Part shown: one piece after another, positions 9,901 to 20,575 of the stretch | Position numbering within the stretch: the first letter of the stretch is position 1 | Layout of the letters: each line of letters begins with the position of its first letter | Assembly: GCA_936432065.2 (NCBI GenBank) | Contig: OW386293.2 | Location: 99,159,795 to 99,223,794 of the forward strand | Reading direction: 5' to 3' | Source of the DNA: Rutpela maculata | Lineage: Eukaryota > Arthropoda > Insecta > Coleoptera > Cerambycidae | Length of the DNA: 64,000 nucleotides | Translations under genes and position numbers: made by a program | The notes under the pieces: model-generated | The model's database searches: none | Told to the model about the DNA's origin: nothing | The model's input: only the letters and a program-made list of their open reading frames with translations

Positions 9901-12224
9901 TCAAATACCACACGTAATCGCGTTGTTAGACTATTTTCTTTTAACACACCATGATGAGGGAGATAAAAATTAGGGGTATTATTTATTTCATTATCGGGTA
10001 TCCGAGACATGTGACCTAGTCTTTCATATTCCTCAATAAATTGCGTGTATTCTTTCTTCATTTCAGAATTACTATTAAAGCGCCCTTCTAAAGTTGAAAA
10101 CCTATTAACCGCATTTTTTAACGAGTCACCTAGTACAGAAGGGTCTTCGCGCAAGGGTAAATTTACAATGAATCGACCATGCTCGTTTCGCTCATAGCGT
10201 GAATTAAATATATTTTCGCATGCTTGTTCATCAAGGTTATAGCATTTGACATTCTGCTGGCATTCCTCTATTTTCCAGAACCTTTCCAGATTCTCATGTA
10301 TACTGTCATTAATAGAAATATTACAAATGGTGGAGTTTTGTGTAAAAGGCGGAGGTATAGGACCTGCTACTACCCAGCCTAGCCTTGTCTTGTGTAAAAA
10401 TGTTTCACCTATTCTTAATTGTCCCACGCACAGGAGTTCCCAGAAAACTCCTGCACCCAGAAGTACATCAATTTTCCCGGACTTGTTAAAGTTAGGGTCG
10501 GCTAATTTCAATTCTTCGGGTATTTTTAATTCAGAACTATTAAGATTAACACTTGGTATATTCTGAGTAATTTTGTTTAAAACAAGAAACGGTAATGTTT
10601 TGTTAAACGCATTGTATCTCGATTTAATAGTGGCCTTTGTTTTGATATTAATGGTCGTCATTGCCTGGTTAATTCCAATTACCGGCAGAGAAGCCTTAGA
10701 CCCATGCAGACCTAGTTTCTTATAAAGTTCGGTTGTCATAAAGGAGGACTGACTTCCTACATCTAGTAACGCTCTTGCTTCGATACAATTTCCCTTATGA
10801 TCCTTTATGTAAATAAGCGCAGTAGCTAAAAGCACAATCGATTCTTGTTCGAGTGTTGAATGCGCACTTACCACACTGAAATTAGCTGACGATGCTTGCG
10901 TTTCACGATCTTCATCTGCAGCGAACTTAACTTGCGATGAAGTGTTAGAATCGGAATTTACGTTATCATCTTTCAAACATAAAATAGTATTATGCCGTTT
11001 ATCACATTTCCGACAAGTACTTGACCTACACTGTAGGTTTGTATGCCCTGCTCTTAAGCAATTAGTGCATGCCCTTAGTTCTTTTATTTTTGCATATCGT
11101 TCACTAGTTGGTAATTTTTTAAAATTCAAACAATTATTAACAAAATGTGTACCCTTACAGAATATACACATGGGACTCTGAGATGCAAAGCAAGACACCT
11201 TTTCCGTATTTCTTTTATTATTATTATTCGAGATAGACTTAATTACTGCCTTACTTGGGTTCGAATCGCCAGTGTTCAGTGCTTCTAATAAGTTACACCT
11301 GCTTTTCAAAAAATCGGTAAATTGGCCGATTTTAGGAGCATTTTTATCCTTAATTGAGATTTCTTCCCATTTACGCTTACTTGCGGGATCTAATTTTGTT
11401 GTCATTAAGTATATTAAAAGTGTGTCCCAACTATCTACGGATTCCCCTAGATTTTTGAGAGCTCTAACGTGCTTAAAATACTCGTCGACTAATTTCCTTA
11501 ATGCCTGATGAGATTCCTTATGAATGGGCACAAGCTCGAAAAGAGCTCTAACGTGAGCATGAATAATCATTTTTTTATTTTCAAAACGTTCTTGTAACAG
11601 TTTAAATGCGGAATCATAATTGACATCTGATACTTCTAATGATTCGATTACTTTTGCTGCTTCACATTTGAGGCATGACTTGAGGTAATAGAACTTCTGG
11701 ATATTTGACAAGGATGGATTATTATTTATAAGCGCATTAAATGTATCAGCAAATTGAGGGTAATTTTCATATTTTCCGTCAAAATCGGGCAAACTTATTT
11801 TCGGTAATTTTACAGCATTATTTGAGTTATTTGCATTAGTACCAATGGCAACAGGCGTGTTGTTAAGCGGAGGAGTTTCAGGGCTGCTAGGTCCGGGAGA
11901 TTCGAGAGTTATATTGTAAACAGAATTAAGCTCCTTTTCTTGGGCACCTTTTATTAAGGTTTTGGCTTGCGCAATTATCTCAAAATATACACTTTCGAAA
12001 TACTCCCGATCCTCTGTGAAATCTGTCTCTAAATCCGCTAATTCTAACTGAGACTGTATGCGTTCAAATTCCTCCAACAGACCTTCTGCCTTTTTCAGAC
12101 GGAGTTCTAGTTCAATTACAGATTTGTTTGTATCAAATTCCCTAACAAATTTAGAGAATCTCGTTAATCTGGCTTTAATTTGACCACGTTTAAAAGTAAG
12201 TTCGGTTTTTTGTTGTTCACCCAT
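6984..12224 (-). CDS. gag-pol: BEL/Pao Gag-Pol polyprotein
   Basis: 1746 residues from ATG at 12224. Order: a coiled-coil N-terminus; BEL-type Gag (KLPKISLPDFDGKYENYPQF, about residue 140); cysteine/histidine knuckles (CIFCKGTHFVNNC, CTNCLRAGHTNLQC, CRKCDKRHNTILC, about 350-420); a retropepsin-like protease (ALLDVGSQSSF, about 485); reverse transcriptase with YMDD (FYMDDWLSG); RNase H (GFSDSSQVAYGACLY); an H2C2 zinc domain (HLHAGPQLT...CVRCFK); and integrase (LDYAGPF, IFSDNATNF, HFGGIWEAAVKS). No stop or frameshift is seen. One oddity: the protease triplet is D-V-G instead of the usual D-S/T-G, which could weaken cleavage. With near-identical LTRs this is probably a recently active copy. Gag and Pol in one frame is normal for this superfamily. 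Confidence 0.96.
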   Translation of the reverse strand: MGEQQKTELTFKRGQIKARLTRFSKFVREFDTNKSVIELELRLKKAEGLLEEFERIQSQLELADLETDFTEDREYFESVYFEIIAQAKTLIKGAQEKELNSVYNITLESPGPSSPETPPLNNTPVAIGTNANNSNNAVKLPKISLPDFDGKYENYPQFADTFNALINNNPSLSNIQKFYYLKSCLKCEAAKVIESLEVSDVNYDSAFKLLQERFENKKMIIHAHVRALFELVPIHKESHQALRKLVDEYFKHVRALKNLGESVDSWDTLLIYLMTTKLDPASKRKWEEISIKDKNAPKIGQFTDFLKSRCNLLEALNTGDSNPSKAVIKSISNNNNKRNTEKVSCFASQSPMCIFCKGTHFVNNCLNFKKLPTSERYAKIKELRACTNCLRAGHTNLQCRSSTCRKCDKRHNTILCLKDDNVNSDSNTSSQVKFAADEDRETQASSANFSVVSAHSTLEQESIVLLATALIYIKDHKGNCIEARALLDVGSQSSFMTTELYKKLGLHGSKASLPVIGINQAMTTINIKTKATIKSRYNAFNKTLPFLVLNKITQNIPSVNLNSSELKIPEELKLADPNFNKSGKIDVLLGAGVFWELLCVGQLRIGETFLHKTRLGWVVAGPIPPPFTQNSTICNISINDSIHENLERFWKIEECQQNVKCYNLDEQACENIFNSRYERNEHGRFIVNLPLREDPSVLGDSLKNAVNRFSTLEGRFNSNSEMKKEYTQFIEEYERLGHMSRIPDNEINNTPNFYLPHHGVLKENSLTTRLRVVFDASCKSTSGKSLNDILLVGPRLQDDLFAILIRFRKYNVVMTADIEKMYRQVEITNSQRDLQRIIWRPDTRENLQHYRLNTITYGTSPASFLAVRCLHELAKENEHEYPEASASIKTDFYMDDWLSGSDTMEHAVSLRRDVSNILASAGFQLRKWMSNEKTILHDAIETNKIPEYYITDDACVKTLGLYWNSESDSLHFSIDFSIQVDRVTKRHILSTISKIFDPIGIISPILIKGKIMLQQLWQLRLEWDESVPVELHSQWVHFLKNITSISRLEIPRQVTLKNFIQIQLHGFSDSSQVAYGACLYVRTTNSSGQHHVGLLCSKSRVAPLKGVTLPRLELCAALLLARLARAVIKSLKVEFTNIYYYSDSTIALAWITSPANNWKTFVSNRVAEIQELSSVSQWRHVRTYDNPADLITRGVDPAKLLDCSLWFSGPLWLSCEASEWPTSIFNLETENEPPEKRNIVISCVSTNEIGLFLKYSSLSKLASVVAYCLRFKNNVCKNKEKIIGPLTPQELDSALFTLVRLAQLSSFESEIHDLRASHPISSSSRLSSFNPFLDQNNVIRVGGRLSQAKIKYDQKFPMVLPDKHPLTKLVINYEHLRHLHAGPQLTLTAVRQRFWPLRGRSEVKKYLRQCVRCFKVSPTSINPLMGELPEYRVTKVIRPFYNTGLDYAGPFLIKDGKTKSRIIIKCYLCIFICLSTKAVHLELAGDLTSESFLNAFKRFISRRGICKNIFSDNATNFTGANRLLGQDLMLLSKLHKDTNIINYFKDNSVNWHFIPAHSPHFGGIWEAAVKSAKGHLRKILGDSPPIYYELLYTFIVQVEGILNSRPLTPLSPDPSDLQPLTPGHFLIGDSITTIPELDVSTIQVNRLTHYKRLQQMFQCFWQRWSREYLCWLQQRSKWRKSVNQLKIGQLVLLREENTPPLKWNLGRITAVHPGRDEIVRVVTVKTAEGTFKRATNKVCVLPLEND

Positions 12225-12454
12225 TGTGACTAGTTTAATTACTATTTAGCCTGAATAATACTTTATGCTTAATTGCAAGTAGAAGGGCATTGAGATATTG
12301 AAGGATATTAAAGGAAAACGACTCACAAAGTAGCTCCAAACTGTGGATGATTGTTGATACGGGAACTTCGTATTTTGTTCTGGAATTCAGCCTTGTGCCA
12401 CGTGTTGCTGACTTGTTAAAAAACGTGTTAAAACATCCGCTCGATGAACCAAAA
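12225..12454 (-). other. BEL/Pao leader and primer-binding region
   Basis: Non-coding leader between the 5' LTR and the ATG. TGGTTCATCGAGCGG on the minus strand, one or two bases after the LTR, is the expected primer-binding position; the tRNA is not assigned. Confidence 0.7.
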
Positions 12455-12743
12455 TGTTCGGGGATTTTCTCTTGTTGGAATAAACTAGTTTTGTAGTGGA
12501 CTGTATGTGATTTTTATTTTATAAATACATAAAATTACTTCAACTTAACATTTTCCATCGTCAAAGAACATTGACTGACTTTAAACATGGTAACTGAAAA
12601 AATATGACATTTCTTGCCTTTCAATGCTGCCACCTAACGGCCATCTATACATTAAAAAGCCAGGGGCGTATCCAGCATTTGGCATCTTAATTCATAACAT
12701 GAAATAAACAAATTTATAAATATGTAAAAGAAAGGACTGAACA
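12455..12743 (-). repeat. 5' LTR of the BEL/Pao element
   Basis: 289 bp, matching 6585-6873 with one visible base difference, followed by the ATATT duplication. Confidence 0.93.
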
Positions 12744-12748
12744 ATATT

Positions 12749-13286
12749 ACCTATATGCTTATCAGCTGTATTTTCAATATATTTATTCATTGAATAACTG
12801 GGAAAGTATCACATTTAGTGAAAAGATCTTAAAGATCAAAATAAAAGCTTACAAAATGTGGGTGAATTTGATTTAGAAAAAATCTATGTATGAATAAAAG
12901 TTTAGGAGATATAGGGTACGGATATAAGTTAAAAACTGTCAATTCATGTGACCAATTTTATACAACCTTTTTTCTCAAAATTTGATTACCTTTCAATATC
13001 AATGAAATGCCAAGCATCAATAGAAACATTTCCTTGATGCATTTACTATTAAAATCTCTAGTTACTGTAGTATTACCATTTCAGACACCATATTGGAACC
13101 GTCATAATTTCTTGGAACTAAATATTGTATTCAAAAGGTATTATTAGGCAAGAGGAAATTTTCTGACCATTTTCAGGTTTTTCTTAAACAAATTTGCTGT
13201 TTATTTTATTTTTTTTTATTGTCCCGATTCTAGCCGCCATATTGAATTTTCGAAACCACCGCACTGCTTACAAAACAACTATTTTC
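12749..13286. other. Intergenic AT-rich DNA
   Basis: No coding region, RNA gene or clear repeat end seen. Confidence 0.6.
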
Positions 13287-13443
13287 AATTAGTCTATGTA
13301 GCGAAGGCAGAAATAGTGTAAATATTTCATGCAAAGACGAGATTACCTTCCCCTCCGTTTTCGAGGGTGCTGAACACGATGAAAGCGGTGGAAGAAATTT
13401 TTGACCGCCGCAACCCCTGAAACGGCCAAAGACCACCCTTATG
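13287..13443. repeat. Left arm of a 2.3-kb inverted-repeat pair
   Basis: About 157 bp that reappears inverted at 15399-15556, sharing GTGCTGAACACGATG, GCAAAGACGAGATTACCTTC and CCCCTGAAACG. Visible substitutions and small gaps show it is old. It may be the inverted ends of a DNA element or two opposed copies of a dispersed repeat. Confidence 0.75.
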
Positions 13444-14385
13444 TTTTGTATGGAGTGATTTATGATTTATCGACGGGTTATACTTGAAATAACATGGAAG
13501 GGGCCCAAACAGCACGTCCAATTGGAATTACGTCTCTACAAGATATACACGTGAGAAACAAAATATCTAATTGTTCAACTAGTACTGACGTACACATATG
13601 AGATACATCGTTTATATTGATAGAATTATGTGATACAATGTTTAATAATTGTATAACGTATGCACTCAAGATTCTAAACATTTTTATATAATGTAAAGAA
13701 GGATCATTAGAATGTTGAAATTTGACGTTCGTACAAGATGCCTACAAGGTTTAAGTCATAGTATGTGTGATGCTTTATATAATATCTGTGCCTACTGCAT
13801 ACACCACGTAAGAGTGAACTATATATATACTTTTTAGTTGTGTCTTGTCGTGTCTACATTCGACCATTCGAGTATGGAACAGTGTGCACGTGCAAAACGT
13901 CAGCATGAGCATACCGGCCATGTGCATCTCATGTGTACTCTTTCCTCTATAAGAGTGGTCGTAGCCACATATATAGCAGCCATTTTTATGTTATCATTTG
14001 GGAAGCTCCGGAAGTGTGTGTGTCGTGTGTTTTCTCTGCAATTTGAAACGAAAAAATTTTTTTGAAAAAACGAAGAATGGCTGAAAAGAGAGCTGCAGTA
14101 AAGGCTGGCAATGTATAGTATAAGATATATTTTCGTTTTTACTAGTGTATGTATACTTATAAGTTTTTAATACATTTTAATATTCTTGTAGAAGTTGTTA
14201 TTTTTTAGTGTTTTCCTACTTGTTTTCTGTTGCACCAATTGATAGCGTTCCGTAATATTAAAAGATGTGTGGAACGAAAAAAAGAACAACTTTAAAGCCA
14301 CTTTTCATGAGATAGATATTTCAGGAAAATGAAAGTTTCGCCACCCAACCTTTCGTTCTCAAAAAAAACATAATATTAATGAATA
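13444..14385. other. Non-coding DNA inside the inverted pair
   Basis: AT-rich sequence. A 75-codon frame at 13838-14065 has no family signature and is probably chance. No RNA gene seen. Confidence 0.5.
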
Positions 14386-15101
14386 ATAATAATAATAATA
14401 AAAGTTCTTTATTGAATACATAAAAAATACATATTCAAACGGCTATCGACCGGAGTCCTTCAGCCTGTTTTTCCTACATTGTTACTGTTGATACATTATT
14501 TTATTTAAAAATACATTTTATGGAAAAAAAATAAAAAGAAAAAAAAAGCAAACAAATTTTTGTGCAAGTATAGATCTAAAAATTTTTTATATTAATTAGT
14601 TTTGAATTAATGAAGATATTTTTTCATTAAGAGACATCTCTGGGTGTTTGAATTTTGATCTTCTGTTGCGGTTTCTTGTACGGCAGAGAGGTCGTAACAG
14701 TTGCATATTATGTGGTCGATTTGCAAATTTGGTTGTTAATATTTGAAGTCTGCTCAAGATTGGGGTTATCCTAGTTTTTTCATATAGTAAATTATTCGGC
14801 GGATTGTGGAGGTTGTTGAGTGGATGCCGAATTTTAGTTATAATGCGTAGCGAAGAGGTTTCGGCAACTTTTAAGTTGTTTAGTGCCGGCGCTTGGCAGT
14901 TGACATATAGAGTGTGTCCATATTCCAGTATAGGTCGACATATAGATGTGTAGATTTTTGTGGCTGTTTTGGTAGATATTCCTTCATTTTTATATGTGAG
15001 TGATTTGAAGTGTTTTGCTCGGTTTTTTAGTAAGTGGAATTCAGACAGCAGGTCTAGGGAGGGGGTTGAAGACCCTCCCGAGGAGTGGAAAATCATTTTT
15101 T
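14386..15101 (-). pseudogene. 3' end of a LINE reverse-transcriptase ORF (fragment 1)
   Basis: The minus-strand frame ending at 14596 encodes the region after the reverse-transcriptase palm: KTATKIYTSICRPILEYG, then NLKVAETSSLRIITKIRHP and LHNPPNNLLYE. The same motifs occur in the LINE at 18836-20575, so this is one family. Its 3' tail ends in a (TAA)n/(TTA)n microsatellite at 14386-14400, as does the other copy. It is 5'-truncated, and its upstream edge is replaced by a fold-back element (15102-15306) that supplies the first about 70 codons of the open frame, so that N-terminus is not LINE protein. Confidence 0.85.
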
Positions 15102-15306
15102 TCAAATGATTCGGTTCAAATGTGTATCCCCCGTTTTTGGGGGCGCTGATCACAGGAAAAATATTCATTTTTAGCTCCTCATCCCTCAAACGGGCAGATG
15201 AGTGAGGGGAGGTTTCTGCCCGTTTGAGGGATGAAGAGAGGTTGGAACCAAAAATAAATATTTTTTCCGTGACCAGTGACTCCGATACACTTTTGAACCG
15301 AATCAT
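15102..15306. mobile_element. 205-bp fold-back MITE at the LINE fragment edge
   Basis: The ends are inverted copies (AATGATTCGGTTCAAA at the left, TTTTGAACCGAATCATT at the right). The inner arms meet at CCCTCAAACGGGCAGA...TCTGCCCGTTTGAGGG. Almost the whole element is an imperfect palindrome. No coding capacity of its own. Confidence 0.85.
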
Positions 15307-15398
15307 TAAAAAAAAAAAAAAGATTTTCTGCTATCTGGATTCCACTTACTCTATAATCGCTCCCCAGGCCCGTTTATATATGAAAATATAAAGAGATC

Positions 15399-15556
15399 CA
15401 TAAAAGGGGTGGTTTTTGGTCGTTTCAGGGGTCGTTTCTCCCACCACTTGCATCGTGTTCAGCACCCTCTAAAATGGAGAGGGGAAGGTAATCTCGTCTT
15501 TGCATGAAATATTTACAAAAAAGTCGTCTTATAATGCTTCATTACATAGACTAAAT
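15399..15556. repeat. Right arm of the 2.3-kb inverted pair
   Basis: Inverted, diverged copy of 13287-13443. Confidence 0.75.
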
Positions 15557-15619
15557 GAAAATTTGAAGCTCCTAAGCATTTTTTCCAAATGGTCCATTTT
15601 ATATTTTTTAAAAAGTAAT

Positions 15620-15870
15620 GGTACTCAAAACTAATGTACCACTGAAAGTATTGGGTATATTGCGATCACCAAAGCTTTGTTATTATTGGACCAAATTTTT
15701 CTTAATTTTTTCTCTGATAGCCATAAAACCCATCTAGCTAGCATAATGTGGGGAAATTTAAATGAGTTTTTCAAGTTGCCAATACATAATCCAGACCTCA
15801 ATCCAACTGAACATTAGGAGATCGTTGACAGGCATTGCAGACATTGCTAGGAATATTATTGATGAGCTTC
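15620..15870 (+). pseudogene. Possible Tc1/mariner transposase relic
   Basis: Around 15780-15850 one frame reads NPDLNPTEH, then a stop, then EIVDRHCRH. This matches the PDLNP-E-W region near the third catalytic acidic residue of Tc1-like transposases. The rest is too decayed to align by eye, and a chance match cannot be excluded. Confidence 0.45.
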
Positions 15871-16149
15871 CTAATAGTAATTTTACCACAAAGGAATTTC
15901 TATATAATAATGATAAAACAATACCTCAAGCAGGCCAATAAGACTTCAATTTCGGTGAGTTAATTTTCATTGAAGTTAGAGACATAATCCTCAACTTAAA
16001 AAATAAAAATGGTAAAAATGTGTATAATCTTAACAGTAAGATACCTAAGAATATAGCCAATATTATTGTTTTTCCTCTTACAAGATTGCTTAACTTATGT
16101 ATAAAACTGTCTTCCCAAAAGTCTTTAAAACTTCCTGCGTTATGACAAT

Positions 16150-17230
16150 ACACAACTAAGGTCCTACCAGTTTGCTCCATAATTGCCGACCAATTTCACT
16201 TATTCCAATTATAGCAGAAGTCTGAAAAGGTCTTAGAATCCATAATGACTTCTTTTTGAAGGTAATAAAACGGTTTGTTTAATACAAATCAGTATGCTGC
16301 TCGAAACGCACATTCAACCACAATGGCTACCAACCAATTAGCCGGAGTTATAAACATCGGATTTGAGATAGGAAGCTACACCACAGATCAAACCTACCAG
16401 ATGTTTCACTTATGACGTTTCATGGTTTAGATAATAAATCAACTCCTGGAAGGTACGAACTTGTGTAGTGATCTGCGCATATATCAAGCAGTCTTAACCA
16501 GCGAGTATAGTCACAGGAGGGAGCTGATGACACGTTAACAATAATTAAAAGTCACCTAATAAATACTCAAAAAACCACTTAAATGTATAACAATAACAAC
16601 TCTAAGCTTCAATTCAATAGACTACATTCCAAAATAATTAATAGCACTGGTGTAGCTGATGACGACTTCCATCTCTGAGATTTCAGTACTAAACACTCCC
16701 TCCTGTGACATTATACTCGCTGGTCTTAACTTCCATGTCAACCGCTAGGTTGCTCTGTTTATGTCTTCTGCGCAGAATCCTGGAAGGTATACGTCACACG
16801 ACAAAAAATGAAACTGGTTACATAGGGAATACTATTAAGTGAAACATCTGGTTTGTTTGATCTGTGGCTACACAGGGTCTTTGTTTTGCGATTTAAGCAA
16901 GGCTTTTGAACTTAGTTTTTACAAATTTTTCGCTGCAAGCTTGGTACTAAACTGGTAATAGTCGATCCCAGATGAGAACATTGAAATTTTGGGTACCACA
17001 GGGGTCGGTACTGAGACCAGTATTATTCCTCATCTACAACGTGATCTACCAAGAAATGCTGAAAATAAAATGGTGTGCTAGTCTTCAATTATTAGTCAAT
17101 TTGCGAAGGTACACTACTGATGTTGAGTAAGTCCTGACCTAATTCTGAAGAGGTCGACGAACTTACTGGCGAAATAACGTATTCGAGTTGTTTACATTTC
17201 CTTAATTGGCATAAAAAGTGAAGTCGGCCT
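16150..17230 (+). pseudogene. Decayed LINE reverse transcriptase, split by a MITE
   Basis: Separate stretches match non-LTR reverse transcriptase: CRPISLIPIIAEV near 16190 (the YRPIS motif), HSTTMA near 16310, GSLFCDLSKAF near 16880 (palm motif A) and VPQGSVLRPVLFLIYN near 17000 (the PQGS-GP motif). Several stops and shifts break it. A 485-bp MITE sits between the second and third motifs. This is a different and older family from the 18836-20575 LINE. Confidence 0.75.
16382..16866. mobile_element. hAT-type MITE inserted in the LINE relic
   Basis: 485 bp bounded by inverted repeats starting CACAGATCAAAC and including CAGATGTTTCACTTA. It is flanked by a direct duplication GCTACAC (16375-16381 and 16867-16873; 7 of 8 positions if counted as 8 bp). 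Deleting the insert and one duplication restores one reading frame across the LINE motifs. The terminal CA and the 7-8-bp duplication suggest a hAT origin. Confidence 0.82.
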
Positions 17231-17812
17231 GCACGATCGAGCGGCAGGTAGTCAACATTGTTGGTACGCTTTGAAGATAATTGGAATTCCAACGGACCAA
17301 TTCACTTTTACGAATGAGTTCAAAGCATGCTGACAAGGCTGGCTCCGTGCCACTGGATCGTGTGTAGACCCCTAGACAGCCGCGTTTTTTGCTTCCGGTC
17401 GTGTCATTGACCGGTTTAACTAAATATCTCGTATATCTGCTTTTCATTTCAGCATAAGATCAACGTCTTCGATTTATTTCGATATTTTTGTAGTGTGATT
17501 TGATTAAAACCAAAAGTCACTTGTATCTTATTATCGAGCTTTGCTGTCAGTAGTGTCAATCCCAAGTCTGATAAAGTGATATGGTTGTACCGCGTTACGT
17601 TAGATTAGTTGAAGTCATTGGCGGCGCATTCCTACAAAAAAAATAAGGTAATTTTTTTGGTCATTTTTAAATTTTTTTTTTATTTTTTTACTCCTTTCGG
17701 TGGGGACAACCTACTGTTAAATTTTCCGCATGTCCTGGTAGATCACGTTGTATGTAAGCGATTTTTGGTGTAGGCTCACACCATTCTTACAGAGTATTTC
17801 TCCAAATTCATG
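17231..17812. other. Intergenic DNA
   Basis: No gene seen. Small minus-strand frames here have no family signature. Confidence 0.5.
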
Positions 17813-18081
17813 CTTGGCGAGAAGAAAACTTGGAACCAACGGAATGGGGCTGGAAGAAAGTAGGCAACATTTTAGCACCCATTTATACCACTGAGTTACC
17901 AGCACCAATTTCCACCCTAAAGCTAATATCCTGCAGCTGCAAAAAGGGTTGCGGAAAACGATGCAGCTGTGTTAAGGTTGGATTGCAATGCTCAACAATG
18001 TGTTCTAATTGCCATGGGCAAGGATGTTTAAATTCTGAATTCGAAGAAGAGTTCGTCGATGAGGAACCCCTTAATGAATAA
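17813..18081 (+). pseudogene. C-terminal relic with a CXC (tesmin/TSO1-like) cysteine cluster
   Basis: The frame ending at 18081 encodes EWGWKKVGNILAPIYTTELPAP followed by ISCSCKKGCGKRCSCVKVG and CSTMCSNCHGQGC, then an acidic tail. This order (tryptophan-rich segment, P-I-T..PAP, dense cysteine array) is the C-terminus of a large protein family found in many arthropod transposon-like genes. A related C-terminus is encoded at 35598-37834 on the minus strand. No start codon or upstream coding belongs to it here, so it is a fragment. The cysteine cluster is probably DNA- or zinc-binding, by family. Confidence 0.7.
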
Positions 18082-18835
18082 AATTGGAAAGAATTTTAAT
18101 GGAATAGGCTTACAGGGGAAACCACCTTTAAAAAAAATGCACAGAGAGCTCTACCTCGTGGGTGGTGTGGAAACAAGCTCAAATTGAAAAACACAGCTTT
18201 GTGGAAAAAAAGGGGAAAATAAATAAAAATCACTTGCGTCAAAACCTGCTATATATGTATCTTATAGAGAAAATTCCGCTCTATAAATTAATTCCTGAGC
18301 GTTTTTCTTGTTAAAGTAACTGGTTTTAAGATATTCGCTGTGACTCTTCGAATAGGATCGATTTTTACCTCTGCGCCCCAAACTACTCTCTGTTCGGATG
18401 CTGTTAGCGCGAAATAGGTGAGGATAAGCTACAAGGTTAATAGGACATTTTTTATGCAGAATTTAACGACAAATTTTTTATTTCCTATACTTTTCTCTCT
18501 TCCGATGAACAGTTTACTAGATAAAAATGAAAAACCAGCGTTAAGTCCCCACTGGGGGTGGTTTTTTTGCAAAAAAAGGACGTTGCACCTCCAAATTGGG
18601 GGGGGGGGGGACTTTTTGGGTATCTATTTCTAACCCCATCTAGAGTACGCATCCCAAATATTATTACTTTATAAATTATTTCTTCTAAAGTATCTAATTT
18701 ACGTGGACTATTATTTATCTAAATGACTTTAAGTGCAAAACCTATTATGTAAATTCTAGTTTCTTAGCACCAATAAACCTTTCTTTCTTTAAATCAGTTA
18801 ACAAGAATGGTATAACCGCATTCGAGCACCGATAG
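18082..18835. other. Intergenic DNA with a poly-G run
   Basis: No gene recognised. An unbroken G tract lies at about 18599-18610. Confidence 0.5.
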
Positions 18836-20575
18836 AACAAATGCATTAGCCTTAAAGGAGATTACATTGAAAAATAAAAATTAATCCACCAGGAAGACAT
18901 TGAAACATGGTTTAATACACACTTTGAGGAAAACAATCAAATTATACATTACCCAAACGAGTATATAATAGAGGAAGAAGAATATTATAACATATTAAAC
19001 CAGGGAAAAAATTCTGCACCTGGACACGACTACATAAAAAGAGCTTTATTAAAACAACTGGATGACAAAATACACAAACACATAATCAAAATTTATGAAT
19101 TCTGCTTAAAGTACAGCTTCTTTCCAAAAGAATGGAAGACAGGTATTATTATTACCATCCCTAAACCAAACCTGGATCATTCATTAGCCAGCAATCATAG
19201 ACCCATAACGTTACTACCAGTCCTTGGAAAAAACCTAGAGAAAATCATCAAGAATAGACTAAAAAATACAATAGGAAATAAAATACCTGGATACCAATTT
19301 GGTTTTAGAGATCACCGATCAACAACACACCCACTAGCTGTATTATCAAATAATGTAGAAACATCCAGATTAAATGGAAACAACACCGCAGCAATATTCC
19401 TGGACATAAACAAAGCTTTTGACAGCGTATGGTTGTTAGGGCTCATATATAAACTGGATAGACTCGACTGCCTTAAATATTTAATTCATATAATTATAAA
19501 CCTGCTTACAGAAAGAACGCTCAAAGTGAAAGTACAACACAAAATGTCAAATGAATTTTCACCACAGCAAGGAATCCCACAGGGGTCACCTCTTTCGCCA
19601 ATCCTCCACAATATCTACTGCTCGGATATATACCACGAAGACCCACAACACTTTGCCCTGGATAAATATATTTTGCAATACGCAGACGACACCACACTAA
19701 TTGCACATGGAAAGAATATCAGAGCAACAATAGAAAAGTTACAGGAGCTGACGAATTTAGTGGTGTTGTGGTTTAAAAAATGGAGACTAAAGCCTAATCC
19801 TAGAAAATCCCATTTAATAATTTTCTTCCATTACCCTATACCAACTACCCCCACTATTAACATAGATAATCACACCCTTCACGCCAAGAACAATGTTAAA
19901 TACCTAGGAATAACAATCGACAATAAAATTAATTATAACCTGCACACTAAAAACGTTAAAAAACTAACAATTGCAAGAGCACGACATTTCACAAGCCTCT
20001 CTAAAAGTGAAACTGGTATTAATACCAGAACAAAAATACAAATTTACAAGCTGATCTGCAGACCCATAATAGAATATGGAAGTATCCTTTCTTTAAATAT
20101 GAAGAACTCTGCGAAGAAAAACCTCAAAGTTGCAGAAACCACAGCTATCAGAAAAATCACAAAAATCTGACACCCTAATAACCAACTTCACAATCCGCCA
20201 AATGCATTGTTATATCAGCTGACCCAAGTACAACCCATAGAAGAACGACTGTCCAAACAAGCGGCCAACTTTAGTCAATCCCAGACAAACAAAGATCTAC
20301 TTTCCCCTTTCTGCATAAGAAGAAACAGACCAATTAGAAACCGCTACACACACCCGGTACAAACGCTGTGGGAAAGGATTGATCAATGAAACTCCCAAAT
20401 TAAATAATAATTTTTTTTTTTTTTTTACGTTTATATGTTAATTGAAACATAACTGTTAATAATTATTATATTAATTTTAAGAAACAGGCTGAAGGACCTC
20501 GGTCGATGGCCTATTGAGTGTTGGTATGTATTGTATGTGCTTAATACTTAATAAAGAACATTTATTATTATTATT
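18836..20575 (+). pseudogene. LINE (non-LTR) reverse-transcriptase fragment 2
   Basis: A 5'-truncated LINE. One frame is open from about 18881 to a stop at 20168-20170 and contains the reverse-transcriptase blocks in order: NSAPGHDYI, NHRPITLLPVLGK, YQFGFRDHRST, IFLDINKAFDSVW (motif A), QGIPQGSPLSPILHNIY, LQYADDTTLI (catalytic YADD) and the thumb (VKYLGITIDNKINY). After the stop the same frame resumes (HNPPNALLYQ) to 20389. The 3' end is TTTATTATTATTATTT after AATAAAG. The catalytic core is intact apart from the one late stop. The 5' part (endonuclease, ORF1) is missing. It belongs to the same family as 14386-15101. Confidence 0.92.

Larger units (their letters stand above)
6585..12743 (-). 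mobile_element. BEL/Pao LTR retrotransposon, apparently intact
   Basis: A 6.2-kb element on the minus strand with 289-bp LTRs (6585-6873 and 12455-12743) that start TGTTCGG and end ACA. I see one difference between them (CATGACATG against CATAACATG). A 5-bp target duplication ATATT (6580-6584 and 12744-12748) is typical of BEL/Pao. The LTRs enclose a single 1746-codon gag-pol frame with no stop. It inserted 7 bp from the end of the gypsy LTR. Confidence 0.96.

Noticed and set aside
13838..14065. 75-codon plus-strand frame
   Set aside because: No recognisable domain; the length is within chance for this region.
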